A stretch of DNA of 64,000 nucleotides. Source: Tricholoma matsutake. Lineage: Eukaryota > Basidiomycota > Agaricomycetes > Agaricales > Tricholomataceae. The translations under genes and the position numbers were made by a program. The notes beneath the pieces were generated by a model. That model was not told the origin of the DNA. It ran no database searches and saw only the letters and a program-made list of their open reading frames with translations. Location of the stretch: assembly GCA_026075535.2 (NCBI GenBank), contig AP026540.1, positions 1,488,001 through 1,552,000 on the forward strand, given 5' to 3'. Below, piece by piece: positions 20,319-32,068 of this stretch. The stretch's first letter is position 1. Each line of letters begins with the position of its first letter.

Positions 20319-23300
20319 CTAATGAGGGCCAAGAGATGCACGAAGGATGGTGAAATGTTTAGGTTCCAGGGCTTTAGTAAACATGTCAGCTACATTGTCA
20401 TGGGTGTGGATGTAAGTGATAGCTAGGTCGCCCGACTGTACACACTCGCATAGGAAATGATTTTTGATGTCAATGTGCTTAACGCATGAATAAAGTAATG
20501 GGTCCTTGGATAATGTCTTCGTAGCGTTGTTGTCGCAGAGGATGGTAGTAGGCAAGTTTTGATGAAAATCAATAGCGTGTAGTAGTGTACGCAACCAGAT
20601 GCATTCCTTTGCGGTCTCAAATGCTGCTATGTATTCTGCTTCACAGGTGGAAGCTGCCACTACCTTCTGTTTACATGCTGCCCAAGACACTGCGCCTGAG
20701 CCAAGAGAGCACATGTACCCCCCAACACTGCGACAAGTGTCATGGCAATTAGCCCAGTCGGAGTCACTATAGGTGTGCAGGAGAATGGGGTTCTGTCCAC
20801 CCAGATAAAGCTTGAAGTCCCTAGTTCCCTTTAGATAACGTACTAGCCATATAGCAGCACTCCAGTGTTCTAAGGAGTATGAATCAAGGTATTGAGAGAG
20901 CTGTTGTACTGCATAAGAAATGTTGGGATGCATAGATATTGCCAAGTACAATAAGCATCCGACAAGAGAGCAGTAGGGAAGCTTGGCCAGGGCGTTCCTG
21001 GTATCCTGGGACATACATTGCAGATTGGAGCGCCGTAGTTTTGAACCAGGGTCCAATGGGGCAGAAATGGGGTGTGCTTCTTTCTGACCAAACCATTCCA
21101 CTATTTTGTCAATAAGAGCAGTCTGTGAAAGTGCAACAGTATGCATGTCTCAGTCCCATGAGACAGCAATACCCATAATAAAATGTGCCGTCCCCAATTC
21201 GGAGATAGTCCATACTTCGCGCATCTGGTTCTTGAAGTGCTCGTTTTCGTCCTTGGAGTCGGCGATGGTTAGATAGTCATCGACATGGACAGCAGCAATA
21301 ATTGTACCAGTGTCAGTTTTATGGTAATAGATACAGGACTCGCACGAGAGGCAGGTGAATCCCCAATTTAGCATCTGCGCATTAAGGGTCTGATTCCAAA
21401 TGCGCCCACTCTGTTTCATACCATATAAGCCGTGCTGTAGTTGCCAAACCCAGTCCTCCTTGCCCTGCTCCTTGAAACCAGCAGGCTGCTGCATATATTG
21501 AATTTCATCGTCCAGAAGTAAGCCATAAAGAAAGGCTGTCTTTATGTCGACCTGTTGTGCGTCCCAGCCAAGTGAGGTGGCTATGTGTAAGAGAATCCAC
21601 CATGATTCCATGCGCGCAGTTGGTGAGGTAGTTTTGGTGTAGTCCCTGCCATAAATTTGTTCATTTCCTCTGAAGACTAGGCATACCTTCCATCTAATAG
21701 GGGTACCCGCCTCATTGCACTTAATGTGGAAAATCGGTCTCCCACGCCTAATACGTTTCCCTAGTGGAACCTCTGACCTAGGTATTAGTTTGTATACCCC
21801 CATTTCTTTCAATGAGTTCAATTCCTCCAGATATCCATGCTCCCATCGTGTTGCATCAACAGATCTTCTGGCTTCATCCCATGTTTTTGGCTCATCCTCA
21901 AATTGAAGTGACTCTGGATCAAAATCTACCATTTCCGAGATCAGGGCCTGAAATTGATGCGCTTGATTGCCCAAATCAAGATTATGAAATGATTGTTGGA
22001 GTTCTTCCATGTCATCACGATCATGATCAGAGGATTGATCTGTAATGTGATCCAATTGTGCAGCCACAATAGCAGCTCGATGCTCCCACCACGCCTCCTT
22101 TACACGCGCAGCACTCTCCAATGATTCTTGCACTGCAGCCACTGTTCTAGTAATAGCAGGGCCACCATTGGGGTTTTTGTCTGTGGGTATTAGAACATGG
22201 GTAGATCAACGAATAGGCTGGGCGACGGGTGGTGGTGGTGGTGTCGTGAAACTATTAGAGGGCGCATCAGGGAGAGTGAATTCATGAGAAGACTCAACAT
22301 CATCGTCTTGCTGTAAAATAGGACCAAGGAATGTGGGTAGACTACCACTGGACCCAATATTATCATCCTCTCCTAATTCATCAATTGAAGGTGGTGAATA
22401 GCCTTCATGGCTCTCAAGAAAGCGGACGTGATATGAAATATGAACCTTATGCATTGCACGGTTATAACAGCGATATGCTTTTGATTTTGGCTTGTAGCCT
22501 ATCAAGATGCATTCGATGGATCATTCAAGTATCTTGGGATTATCCTTTCCTGGGATAAGCACAAATGCCCTGCAACCTATCTCCCAAAGATAAGAATAAT
22601 CAGGTTTTCTCTCGTACCATAATTCCCAAGGCGTTAGGCTTGCTAGTGAACAGGTTGTAGTCTTGGCGTGCAAGTGGGCAGCTGTGATGTAGAACTCGTC
22701 CCACAAATAAGCTGGCAGACCAGCATATATTTGCATAGTGTGCGCTTTAGCCATAAGCATCCTATGCATTCACTCAACATGGCGTATGTGAGCAGAGGTG
22801 TGAGGTGCCGTGAAACGCTGATCAATACCATGAGTCTTCAACCACTCCTTCATTTCGTGCAATTTAAGTTCACCATTATCAGTGATATAGGTCCCGACTT
22901 TGAGGCCAGTTTCGTTCTCCCAGGCAAGTTCCCAAGCTTTAAGTTCCATGAAAGCATCATCTTTATTTTGCAATGGTATAGACCATGGGAATGAGGTGTA
23001 GTCGTCTACTATATCCATGATATAACGGTTCCCTGCATGCAACGTTACTGAATGTGGTCCAGATAGATCCACCCACACCTTTTCCAGCTTCCTTGTTGCC
23101 TTATGGCCTGGTCCCTCCTGATGTTTCTTGGGGACTGGAGACTTGGTCTGCTTGCCAAGGACACAGGAATCACATTCAGGTAATTTTTGCAATGAAGCAA
23201 GCAGCGCACCAGTGAAAGCACCCTTCTTGGCCATATCCCAGAGTGCCTGGTAATTTGCATGACCCAGACAACGATGCCATGTCTCGAGAGTAGGGGTATT

Positions 23301-24833
23301 GTGAACCGTTAGCACGTGATCAGCCTGGGCCGATGCAATGTTGAGTGTGTAAAGCTTTCTAGATATGCGCAATCCATGAGCTATGAAGGCCCCGGAGGAT
23401 TTATCAGTGAACCAGCATGTGTTACTGTCAAAATGTGCGACAGCATTAGAGTCGTTGGCCAGCGTGCCCACTGAGATCAGCCGAACTGCCAATTTTGGGA
23501 TGTAGAGGGCATTATGTAAAATAATTGATGCACCCTAGGCTATTCTTAGCTGTATATCACCAACACCGACAGCATCAATAGATGAACCACCGACACCTCT
23601 GACAGAGCGAGGTGAAATGGGTCATAAGGTGAGGAAGTCAGACTTGTCAGGGGATATATGTACTGTAGCCCCAGAGTCAATAATAAAGGGGAGAGCATCT
23701 AAGGTGATGCGTGAGCGACAAGTCTGTGAAAGGGGTTCCACGGTGAGTGCATTGTCAGGGATGGGTGATGTATGGTGTTTCCAGTCCACTGTAGTGGTGA
23801 GCTCCTCCTCCACAGCAACCCATCCTTCATATTCCAGCGCATCTGAAGGGTCTAAAGGCAGCGGGTTGTGAGCAAGCCCAGCAAATTCCGGTGCAGGTGG
23901 GGTAGGAATATCAGGGTCGACCATGACAGTGAAGGCACGACCATTAATGTCCTTCATGGTAATAGGAACCTTCGTAGTGCCAGCCGGTAAGGATTTCTTC
24001 TCACAGGCAGCCCTGCGAGCAGCGATCAACTCCTCGAGTGATTTCCCAGCCATACCACTGCCAGGTTTAATGCAATATTGTTTCATGTGGCCAAGTTTCC
24101 CACAGTTAGTGTTGGTGCAGATTGGTGCATTAGGGAGCTTGGAAGATTTGGACTGTGCGGTAAAAGCGGCATGGTTTTTGGAACCACCACGCTGATCATT
24201 CTCAAGTAGTGATTGTTCATTCTCCAGAAATAATTTGATATCCTTCAAGCCATATGGAGCTGAGAGGGAAGAAGCAGCAATATCCTGTGAAATAATGGAG
24301 CGAGCATGTGGAAAATTATCACTAAGGGAATTAAGGAGAGCGATGCAACAAAGAAGATCGGCCTGTATATCACCCATGGCAAAAGCGCATTCAATTAACG
24401 CGCAAATCTTTTCTGCCGTCTTGGGGAGTGGTGTGTCCTTTGTACACTGGATGGAAAGCGCTTGTTGTAAGAGCTGGACCTGCCGAACAGGGCCTTCCTT
24501 CTGGTGACAGTCCTGGAGAATTTTCCAGTTCGCATCAGGGCCTACTTTAATGTCCAGGAATTTACGCTCAGACAGAGAGACACTGGACACTATAAATGCA
24601 TACGTGAGGCAGGAATTTGCCTTCCAGTTGGCAAGCGCTCGGAGTTCGGTAGAAGTGGGCTCAGGTATTCCACCCATAACATACTCATAAAGGCTGTTTA
24701 ATGATAAAGCAATAATAATCTCCTTGCACCATTCTTTGTAATTTGATTTAAGTTTGTCAAGCTTCTCCCCGGTATATTGCACAGAAAGTTTGATAGGGGA
24801 AATGGACGGGGGATCAACAGTATCGGTACCCAT
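20319..24833 (-). pseudogene. copia Gag-Pol polyprotein with in-frame stops
   Basis: One frame runs from ATG at 24833 to TAG at 20319 without frameshift, but six stops break it: TGA at 23624, 22772, 22523, 22208 and 21152, and TAG near 23537. Domains in order: Gag with a CCHC-like knuckle (CTNTNCGKLGHMKQYC); protease FIIDSGATVHIS; GAG-pre-integrase (HRCLGHANY..CDSCVLGKQ); integrase core (WVDLSGP, TDNGEL, HVE); RT with intact HVDDYL box at about 21275; RNase H (CEAEYIAAFETAKECIWLR). In each TGA the residue expected from the family or context is Arg, i.e. CGA to TGA. Catalytic residues survive, so it was a full element silenced by point mutations. Confidence 0.9.
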
Positions 24834-25032
24834 GATAGAAAACTGAGGTCAGTGGATGACGAGTGTGCAAAGGGAGATGAGAGAGACGCAATGGTAGAGC
24901 AGCCGGGTCCGTGAAAGACAAAGGAATTGATCTGAGATCAAAAACGATTGGGGAAACGGATCAGAAGGTATGACAAAGCAGAACGTTGAGTGGCTAGGAT
25001 ACTTTCTCCTGTTGTTCAAAGACGACGAGAAT

Positions 25033-25043
25033 GGCCCATAACC
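25033..25043 (-). other. copia primer-binding site, initiator-tRNA-Met half-molecule type
   Basis: Directly after the 5' LTR the minus strand reads GGTTATGGGCC. This matches the primer-binding site of Drosophila copia, which pairs with the anticodon region of initiator tRNA-Met (a cleaved half tRNA) rather than the tRNA 3' end; recalled from the copia literature. Confidence 0.7.
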
Positions 25044-25389
25044 TGTAGAAAGTAAATCCTAGTATAAACAACTCAGTCTCTGGATAAGTGACTGTATTAA
25101 TCCATACTATACCTAGTATAAACAACTGTTGTAGTAGAGTAAGTACACATCAATAAATATGTATAGTAAATATAGCTCACCTCAGTCTCTGGATAAGTGA
25201 CTGAGGTGATAAAGTAAACTACTGAAGATATATATGTGTGTAATGCGTAACAAAAGGATGTGTGTCAAAGGAAAAGAGACAAGGGGAAACTTAAACACGA
25301 ACCAACCACGCGGATCAAAGGGAATGCTAAAAATAGCACACACATCAAATGCATCAAAAGTGTTATGGACTCATGGTGCGATTCCAACA
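25044..25389 (-). repeat. copia 5' LTR
   Basis: 346 bp; differs from the other LTR at 11 positions, every one part of a CpG in one or both inferred ancestors. Confidence 0.95.
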
Positions 25390-25394
25390 TAATA

Positions 25395-26232
25395 ATCAGT
25401 GTACAATGTAGTCATTGGTTAATATAGTATAGTGACTTTATATAGTGAGTTCGACAGCATCCATCGAACCTGTATCATTCGATACAATGTATGTGTTTGA
25501 TAGGTCATATCATTTGATACAATGTAGCTTACCTATGTGTCAGTACAGTGTAGCTTACTTATGTGCTTTTTCTGGTTTTTTCTGGTTTTATTCAGTTTCT
25601 TTGATTGAGCAACCGCTGGAAACTAAAATCCTTAATTACTGATGAGGCAGCCTATGCTGTTAAGAAATACCAGTCTCATAGGTGTATTCCAGCCAATATT
25701 ATGATGGATATCAACATTATTAGTTGAGGAGTGAACTAGTTTGGTGGACCCTTGATTTCCTTTTTGGGATGATGTTTCACTTTTTTCGTTGAGCAAAAAA
25801 TAAAAGTTGACCAATAGACCAATGGTTGACAAGGGGGGTAGCTATAGCATACTAGAGTACTATACAAGTGATTTTGATACGATATCTATTCTTTGAAAAA
25901 TGTAGTTTAACTTGCGGAATTTTTGTTTGTTTACACCAAAAACAGTTGTCATGACCTGGTGATGAGCACTGTAGACTTGGAATCAAGCTCCACTTGGCCA
26001 TAGATGATAAACCAAACCAAGATCAAACAGCCTCGAGGCAAAATTTGGCTGTTCCCCGCCACTAGGATGAATCGGATGACTTATCCGAGTCCCCAACAAG
26101 TCCCCATATGTCTGTGACAGGAAGAACTAGGTTCCAAATTAGAGGGGTCCCCAACATTGTATGTCACTCAAACGTTCAAATGTTCAGCAGTTTATGTAAA
26201 CAAGGGCATGATGCCACGTCAAGTGGAATGGT
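25395..26232. other. rest of tandem unit, then non-coding sequence with nothing recognised
   Basis: 25395-25500 continues the interrupted tandem-repeat unit. From about 25500 the sequence is AT-rich, with two copies of ATCATTTGATACAATGTA-like text and CAGTGTAGCTTACTTATGTG repeats, but no supported gene. The last part is the target region of the Ty3 insertion. Confidence 0.5.
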
Positions 26233-26237
26233 GTCTC

Positions 26238-26603
26238 TATAAGGGCAACCTAAGCCTCTAGCAAAGGGAAATCCGAAGAGAAAACTCTAAGGATCCCCTT
26301 GCTGATGCCCAGTATATGTGAAGACGACAAAAATCAAATATAACCTAAAAATAGAAAAAGGCGGAGATAGGCGGATCAAGGCTGCCGAATGACATCATAC
26401 CAAGGGGTATGTGTCGGAAGGGGTACTCCGCCTCTAAATATAAAAGTGTCAACATATACAAACATGATAGCAAGGGACAATTAGTAATAAAATCCGGAAA
26501 AATCATAGAAAATGAAGAATAGAAGGAAATGAGGTGGGGAAAAATATGGGACAAACATAAAAAATAGGAAAAACACACAGGGCACCCCCCTAGTCCCCTT
26601 ACA
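26238..26603 (-). repeat. Ty3 copy 1, 3' LTR
   Basis: 366 bp; differs from its partner at six positions by hand count, three of them at CpG-derived sites. Confidence 0.93.
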
Positions 26604-26638
26604 TCACCCCCTCTCTAAGATGCATCGCCCCGATGCAT

Positions 26639-29600
26639 TCAAAATCGTATACGACCAAAGTCCGTGACTTGAATGCGACGCGGTGCAGCAGTGTGCCATC
26701 GGTGGAATTCCTTGATTAACCGAGGGGCATTTACATCAGACTCTTCGACCCATGAGTTCTCCTCATACCCATAACCCTTCCAATGTACCAAATACTGGAG
26801 TTCTCCTCGATGCAAACGGCTGTCCAAGATTGACTCGACTTCGTATTGGGGTTCTCCCTTGATCACTGTAGGTGGTGGTGGTGGGTGTGAATGGCATCCT
26901 GGGAACGGATCTGGGGGAGCTGGAAGCAATTTGACGACATGGAAGATGGGATGGAGTCTGGACATGGAGGCTGGGAGGCGTAGATGATAGGCATGTGTTC
27001 CAACGCACTTGACAATGGGGAAAGGTCCCAAGAAGCGATGAGCGAGTTTCTTGGATGGACGTGTAGTGGAGATGTCACTGGAGTCAAGATAAACTCGATC
27101 ACCAACCTTGTACTGAGGGGTTGGGGAGTGGCGCTGGTTGTAAAATCGTGCCATGTCGTCCTTCACCTTTGCTAAGGCTGCCCTTGCCTCCTCCAAGCTA
27201 TCCCTCATGCGTTCTGTGAACTCATTCACTGTCTCGATGTGTGAGGGAGTTTGGCGAGGTTCAAATCCCATGCGTGGATGTTGTCCAGTGTCTAAGAGGA
27301 AAGGGGTCTGTTGAGTGGAAGCATGGACATGGTTGTTGTACCCGAACTCGGCCAAAGGAAGGAGATCATCCCAATCGTCCTGGTGTTCATTGACAAAGAG
27401 GCAGATGTACTGCTCCAGTTCCTGGTTGACTCGCTCCGTCTGGCCATCAGTTTGTGGGTGATAAGCAGTTGAAGCGAGGAGTTTGATCCCCAGGAGTCGG
27501 TACAGCTCACGAGTGAACTCTGCCATGAACTGAGGGCCACGATCCGAGAGGAAGGCACCAGGAAGTCCATGTAATTTCCACACGTGGTGGAGGTAGAGTC
27601 GAGCGGCACCTAGGGCACTGACAGTGGTGTGAGTGGGAATGAAGTGAGCGCGTTTTCCCACTGAGTCAACTGTGCACATCACCGCATCAAACCCGTTTGA
27701 CTCTGGCAATTCCACCACAAAGTTGACGCTGATGACATCCCAACGACTCTGTGGAACAGGAAGAGGGTGTAGCTCACCAATAGGCTTGCGATGAGGGACC
27801 TTGGTGCATAAGCAAAGGTCACAAGTGCGACAATACTGACCAATGAGCCATGACATTTGTGGCCACCAATAGTTCCGTGAGGTGAGCTCCAAGGTCTTCC
27901 AGCGTCCAGGGTGGCCAGCAATCTGTGAGTCATGGTGTTGGGATATGATGCGCCAGCGAAGGTCTGGGTCATTGGGAACATAGATGCGATCCCTGAAATA
28001 CAACAAGTCCTCCTTTTCAGCCCACTCTGCCGCACGTAAGGAAAGGGTCGATCCCTTCCTCAGTTCTTTAACAGCTCGGGCGACAACATCCTCATGTAAA
28101 CCGCTACGGTTTGCGCGACAAATGTCACGTAGAATGTCCCGCTCCTCGCCCTGGGGTACGATGCCTTCCAGTGCCCGAATGGTGAACAGGTCTGGCTGCA
28201 ACAGCACAATGTTTTGGTTGTCACTGCTGCCATCCCCATGGTCTGCACGTCGGGATAGGGCATCGGTCTTCCCCATGCTGCGACCCGGACGGTGGTGCAA
28301 GGAGAAGTCGAATCTAGATAGATACAGGGACCAACGAGCTTGACGACGGTTCAATTTCTTGGCCGTCATGAAGTACTCGAGGTTCTTGTGATCCATCCAA
28401 ATTTCCACCTTGTGTTGGGCACCCTCGAGGAAGTGTCACCACTCCTCAAGCGCACACATTATCGCCAACATCTCCTTGTCATGGATCTTGTAGTTTCTCT
28501 CTACAGCACTAAGGCTTTTGGAGTAGAACGCAACAGGATGCCACTTCTGGTCCTCCGGAGACTGCTGAGACAACACAGCGCCCATCGCAAAGTCAGAACT
28601 GTCGGCTTCTACATGAAAAGGACGCAAATCGTCAGCAAAGGTAAGGATCAGAGTGGAAGTGACCATCTCCTTAAGCTTTTCGAATGCCTCCTGTTGTGCA
28701 TTATCCCACCTCCATGCCTCCTTTCCTGTCAAGTCGAACAGCGGTCGTGCATGATGTGAGAAATCCTTGATAAAACGCCGATAAAAATTGATGAAGCCCA
28801 GGAAAGACTGCACCTCCTTCTTGTTTGTGGGCGTCGGCCAAGCTGTGACCCCGTTTACCTTGATAGGATCCATCTCCACTTGACCCTCCGAGATAATCAG
28901 GCCGAGGTACTCGATCTTGGTCCTTTCGAACTCGCATTTGTCCTGACGAAGGTAGAGTTTGTACCGTCGAAGTCGCTCTAGGATGAGGTGCGTGATGCGA
29001 CGGTGCTCTTCAACCGTGCGAGTGAAGATGAGGATGTCGTCGAGATAGATGCAGACAATGCCTTCAAGGATGAGGTCATGGAAGATGTTGTTCATCATGG
29101 TCTGAAAGGTGGCAGGGCTATTAGTAAGGCCAAAGAACATGACAAGCAGTTCAAAAAGACCACGGTTGGTACGAAAGGCCGCCTTCCACTCATCTCCCTC
29201 CTTTATCCTCACATTATTATAGCCCCAATGGACATCGAGCTTGGTGAAGTATCGGGCTCCACAGAGCTGGTTTACGAGTTCGGAGATGAGGGGTAGTGGA
29301 GAGGCCATGGGTGACTTCGATGGTCGAATACGTCCAGAGGCCAGGTGCTCGTCGATGAACTGGTCAAGCTGCCGTTGTTCCTCTGGAGAGAGAGGATAGA
29401 CCTTGCAGGATGAAGGGGTTGCACCGGGGGTGAGTTCGATCGCGTGATCCCATGGCTTACGCGCAGGAAGAGAGTCGAATGACTCCTTGGAGAACACGTC
29501 TTCAAACTCATGGAGATGAGGGAGTAAGGAGTTAGTAGAGGATTTAGCAGCGTTGTTTTTGTGGAAGGCCTCGGCGAGGCGTTGGGATATGTTCGATGTG

Positions 29601-30416
29601 GCACACACCTCATGCGATGAGCGAATCGCAGTGTAGAAGATCCGATCACCCTCCTCCACTTCCTCTGGGCCCTCATCATCATCATCCGAGTCCGGCAACC
29701 CCTTCCAATTCCACTTCAGGTATAGGCAGGGGTCCAGCACGACACTTCTGAGTTCATTGTATTGCCGCCTTCTGTCCACGACATTCTTGCCTGGCTTCTG
29801 TGAAACATGTCCAACAGCGGGATGGACATCGGCTCATGGTAACCTCCCCGGTGCGCCAGTCGACCTCTGGGTTATGGTCTCGAAGCCATGGATATCCCAA
29901 AATCGCCTTTTGCTTTCCTAATTGAGTGACAGCAAAAAGGGCACGCTCACTATGATCTTTGTAATGGAGAACCAGGTCTGCAACCTCTTGGATGGCACCA
30001 GCTTCATTTGGGGATCCATCCACATTATATACAGGTATTGGACGTGAGAGTGAGCGAGTATTTAGATGATGTTATTGTACCAGATGGGAATTGATGAAGA
30101 GACCAGTCGCACCAGAGTCCAGGAGCGCAGAGACACCGAGTATCTGTCCAGTGTCGGTCGTCTGCAGTTCGATGGCTAGGTTTAGGGGATGTGCAGAGGG
30201 AGTGGATGCCACAATATACTTGCGTGGTAGTTTATGCTCCCATGATTTAATTTTGGGATGTGGAGTAGATGGAGAGATGGGGAGAGCAGGTACATCTTTA
30301 GCCAATTTCGAAGGGTCAGAGAGGGGAGCAGTCACAGAAATGGATTCATTCTCCGGGGATTCAACTGACAAGACTTCAAAGCGGTTATGGACAGGCAGTG
30401 AGGGGAGGGCGTACAA
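26639..30416 (-). pseudogene. Ty3 copy 1 Pol (PR-RT-RNaseH-IN-chromodomain), broken
   Basis: Protease has LLDSGATGLFI (about 30100). TAA at 30074 replaces a CAA codon present in copy 2, and a TGA follows at 29756. An 11-bp deletion near 29700 shifts the frame. RT keeps IYLDDILIF, but 30 residues between KSPMASP and LPLIS, including the LVQDYRRLN motif, are missing. TGA at 28438 replaces CGA of copy 2 (EEW*HFL). RNase H precedes an H2C2 finger and integrase; the first catalytic Asp is Asn (ISVNFVVELP versus ISIDFVVELP in copy 2); SDRGPQF and HPQTDGQTERVN remain. A chromodomain (YEVESILDSRLHRGELQYLV, HWKGYGYEENSWVEE) ends the protein near 26700. Confidence 0.9.
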
Positions 30417-30417
30417 T

Positions 30418-31536
30418 TCACTCGCTGCGAATAGGAAAATCCTGCTCCTCTACAACTTCCAGCTTAACCTCCTCTGCAACTTGATCCTTCGCTTCCTCAA
30501 CATCTCCAAGTGCCAACAAATCTTGCAGGAGTTCATCTCGTCCCTCGGGGGTGAGCATGCGGATATCCTGACGATGGGGACACGCTCCAGCCCTGTGTCC
30601 AGGTTCCCCACAACGGTAGCAGAGATCCAACTTACATGCACAGCTGCGGGCTGCATCAACATCCATTGGTACTGGGACATTGACGGCTGGTGTGGGAGTT
30701 TGACGAGCAGGAATGGGGTTAGGGTGGGGGAGGCTTCGATTGAAGGTGTAGGGTGTATGAGTGGTAGTTGGAGCACAGAATGCAGCATTAAACGCCGCAT
30801 TTGTGAGTCGGTTCTCGTCACAGAGTGAAGCAGCTTCATACCAAGCAAGGATATCATCGTCCGCTGGGCACCCTTCCAACATCTGTGCAATCTGGTCCTG
30901 AATTTCTTGGTTGAGCCCCCGTCGGAACTTCACCACCACTGGTAACCCACTCCCATACCCTGCCATGTCCACCAAATCCTTGAACTCATCGATATAGTCG
31001 TCCACGGATCGACATCCCTGGTGGTAAGTGGATGACTCAAGTCGTGTCACTGCTCGGTGGCGTTCATTGAGGGGGCAGAAGTGGCGTACAAACTCAGCTC
31101 GAAAGTCACCCCAAGTGGAGGAAGGTAGAGAACCGAGTTCTTTAGTTTGACATAGGATACGGTCCACATAGAGATAGGCGCGTTCAGATTTCATGTATGT
31201 GAAGGCCCAATACATTTTTGCAGCCTCATCGATGAATTGATGCGACTGGAGACTAATGTATAACTCACAGGAATTAAGGAATGCACGTCCCTGCACACGT
31301 GCACCATTAAATTCGGCGGGGGGGGACGGTTTGATCTGGGCACGTTCCTTAGTGGACGCGTTTGGCAAAACGTCGTTGTTGGGTGCGCTTGGAGTCGTGA
31401 AGGGGGAACTATTAGTCATAGGGTTAGCCTGGAGGGTCCTAACGAAGTTTTCAATCGTAGATTTAAGCGAGTCGATTTGCGTGCACATTCTGGAAACGTC
31501 GCTTTCAAGCGCGTCGAAGCGTTCTGATGCGTCCAT
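30418..31536 (-). CDS. Ty3 copy 1 Gag
   Basis: ATG at 31536 begins MDASERFDALESDVSRMCTQ; the frame is also open upstream to about 31665 without a better ATG. Retrotransposon-gag core: YWAFTYMKSERAYLYVDRIL, WGDFRAEFVRHFCPLNERHR, YHQGCRSVDDYIDEFKDLVD. A CCHC knuckle (CYRCGEPGHRAGAC) lies near the C-terminus. Stop TGA at 30420. No internal stop, unlike copy 2. Pol follows in the -1 frame; copy 1 has a 5-bp insertion (CCCTC-type duplication) just after the gag stop that would derail any frameshifted product. Confidence 0.85.
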   Translation of the reverse strand: MDASERFDALESDVSRMCTQIDSLKSTIENFVRTLQANPMTNSSPFTTPSAPNNDVLPNASTKERAQIKPSPPAEFNGARVQGRAFLNSCELYISLQSHQFIDEAAKMYWAFTYMKSERAYLYVDRILCQTKELGSLPSSTWGDFRAEFVRHFCPLNERHRAVTRLESSTYHQGCRSVDDYIDEFKDLVDMAGYGSGLPVVVKFRRGLNQEIQDQIAQMLEGCPADDDILAWYEAASLCDENRLTNAAFNAAFCAPTTTHTPYTFNRSLPHPNPIPARQTPTPAVNVPVPMDVDAARSCACKLDLCYRCGEPGHRAGACPHRQDIRMLTPEGRDELLQDLLALGDVEEAKDQVAEEVKLEVVEEQDFPIRSE

Positions 31537-31690
31537 GTTGCTAGGGAGCGCGTTTGGCGAAAATGGCGGCGTGATAAAGGCGAGAGTATCTGGAACGGTG
31601 TGTAGGGACTCTGTGGAGCTTTGGGAAGCATCGTCCAGTCCGTACCTGCCTATTTTGGGCAGCACGTTCGCGATTTTTGGGCCTTAGGGG

Positions 31691-31700
31691 AGAGTTTTCT
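31691..31700 (-). other. Ty3 copy 1 self-priming primer-binding site
   Basis: Two bases inside the 5' LTR the minus strand reads AGAAAACTCT. Its exact complement AGAGTTTTCT occurs within the LTR (minus strand of 31744-31753). This matches Tf1-type self-priming, where the transcript 5' end folds back to prime reverse transcription; no tRNA-like TGG start is present. Confidence 0.65.
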
Positions 31701-31702
31701 AC

Positions 31703-32068
31703 TATAAGGGCAACCTAAGCCTCTAGCAAAGGGAAATCCGAAGAGAAAACTCTAAGGATCCCCTTGCTGATGCCCAGTATATGTGAAGACGACAAAAATC
31801 AAATATAACCTAAAAATAGAAAAAGGCGGAGATAGGCGGATCAAGGCCACCGAATGACATCATACCAAGGGGTATGTGTCGGAAGGGGTACTCCGCCTCT
31901 AAATATAAAAGTGTCAACATATACAAACATGATAGCAAGGGAAAATTAGTAATAAAATCCGGAAAAATCATAGAAAATGAAGAATGAAAGGAAATGAGGT
32001 GGGGAAAAATATGGGACGAACATAAAAAATAGGAAAAACACACAGGGCACCCCCCTAGTCCCCTTACA
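31703..32068 (-). repeat. Ty3 copy 1, 5' LTR
   Basis: 366 bp; lacks a 61-bp segment present in the 426-bp LTRs of copy 2. Confidence 0.93.

Larger units (their letters stand above)
19930..25389 (-). mobile_element. complete Ty1/copia LTR retrotransposon, TSD TAATA
   Basis: Two 346-bp LTRs beginning TG and ending CA (on the plus strand) bound a 4.77-kb interior. The 5-bp duplication TAATA occurs at 19925-19929 and 25390-25394. Domain order on the minus strand is Gag, protease, integrase, RT, RNase H, the copia order. The LTRs differ at only 11 of 346 positions. It inserted into the third unit of a tandem repeat downstream of the KDZ genes. Confidence 0.95.
26238..32068 (-). mobile_element. 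Ty3 chromovirus copy 1, TSD GTCTC
   Basis: 366-bp LTRs (26238-26603, 31703-32068) bound the element, and GTCTC is duplicated at 26233-26237 and 32069-32073. LTR ends are TATAAGGG/CCCTTACA on the plus strand, i.e. TGTAAGGG..CCCTTATA in element sense. Gene order Gag, PR, RT, RNase H, IN, chromodomain. Same family as the 57.9-63.9 kb copy. The interior is broken by stops, a frameshift and an in-frame RT deletion. Confidence 0.95.
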
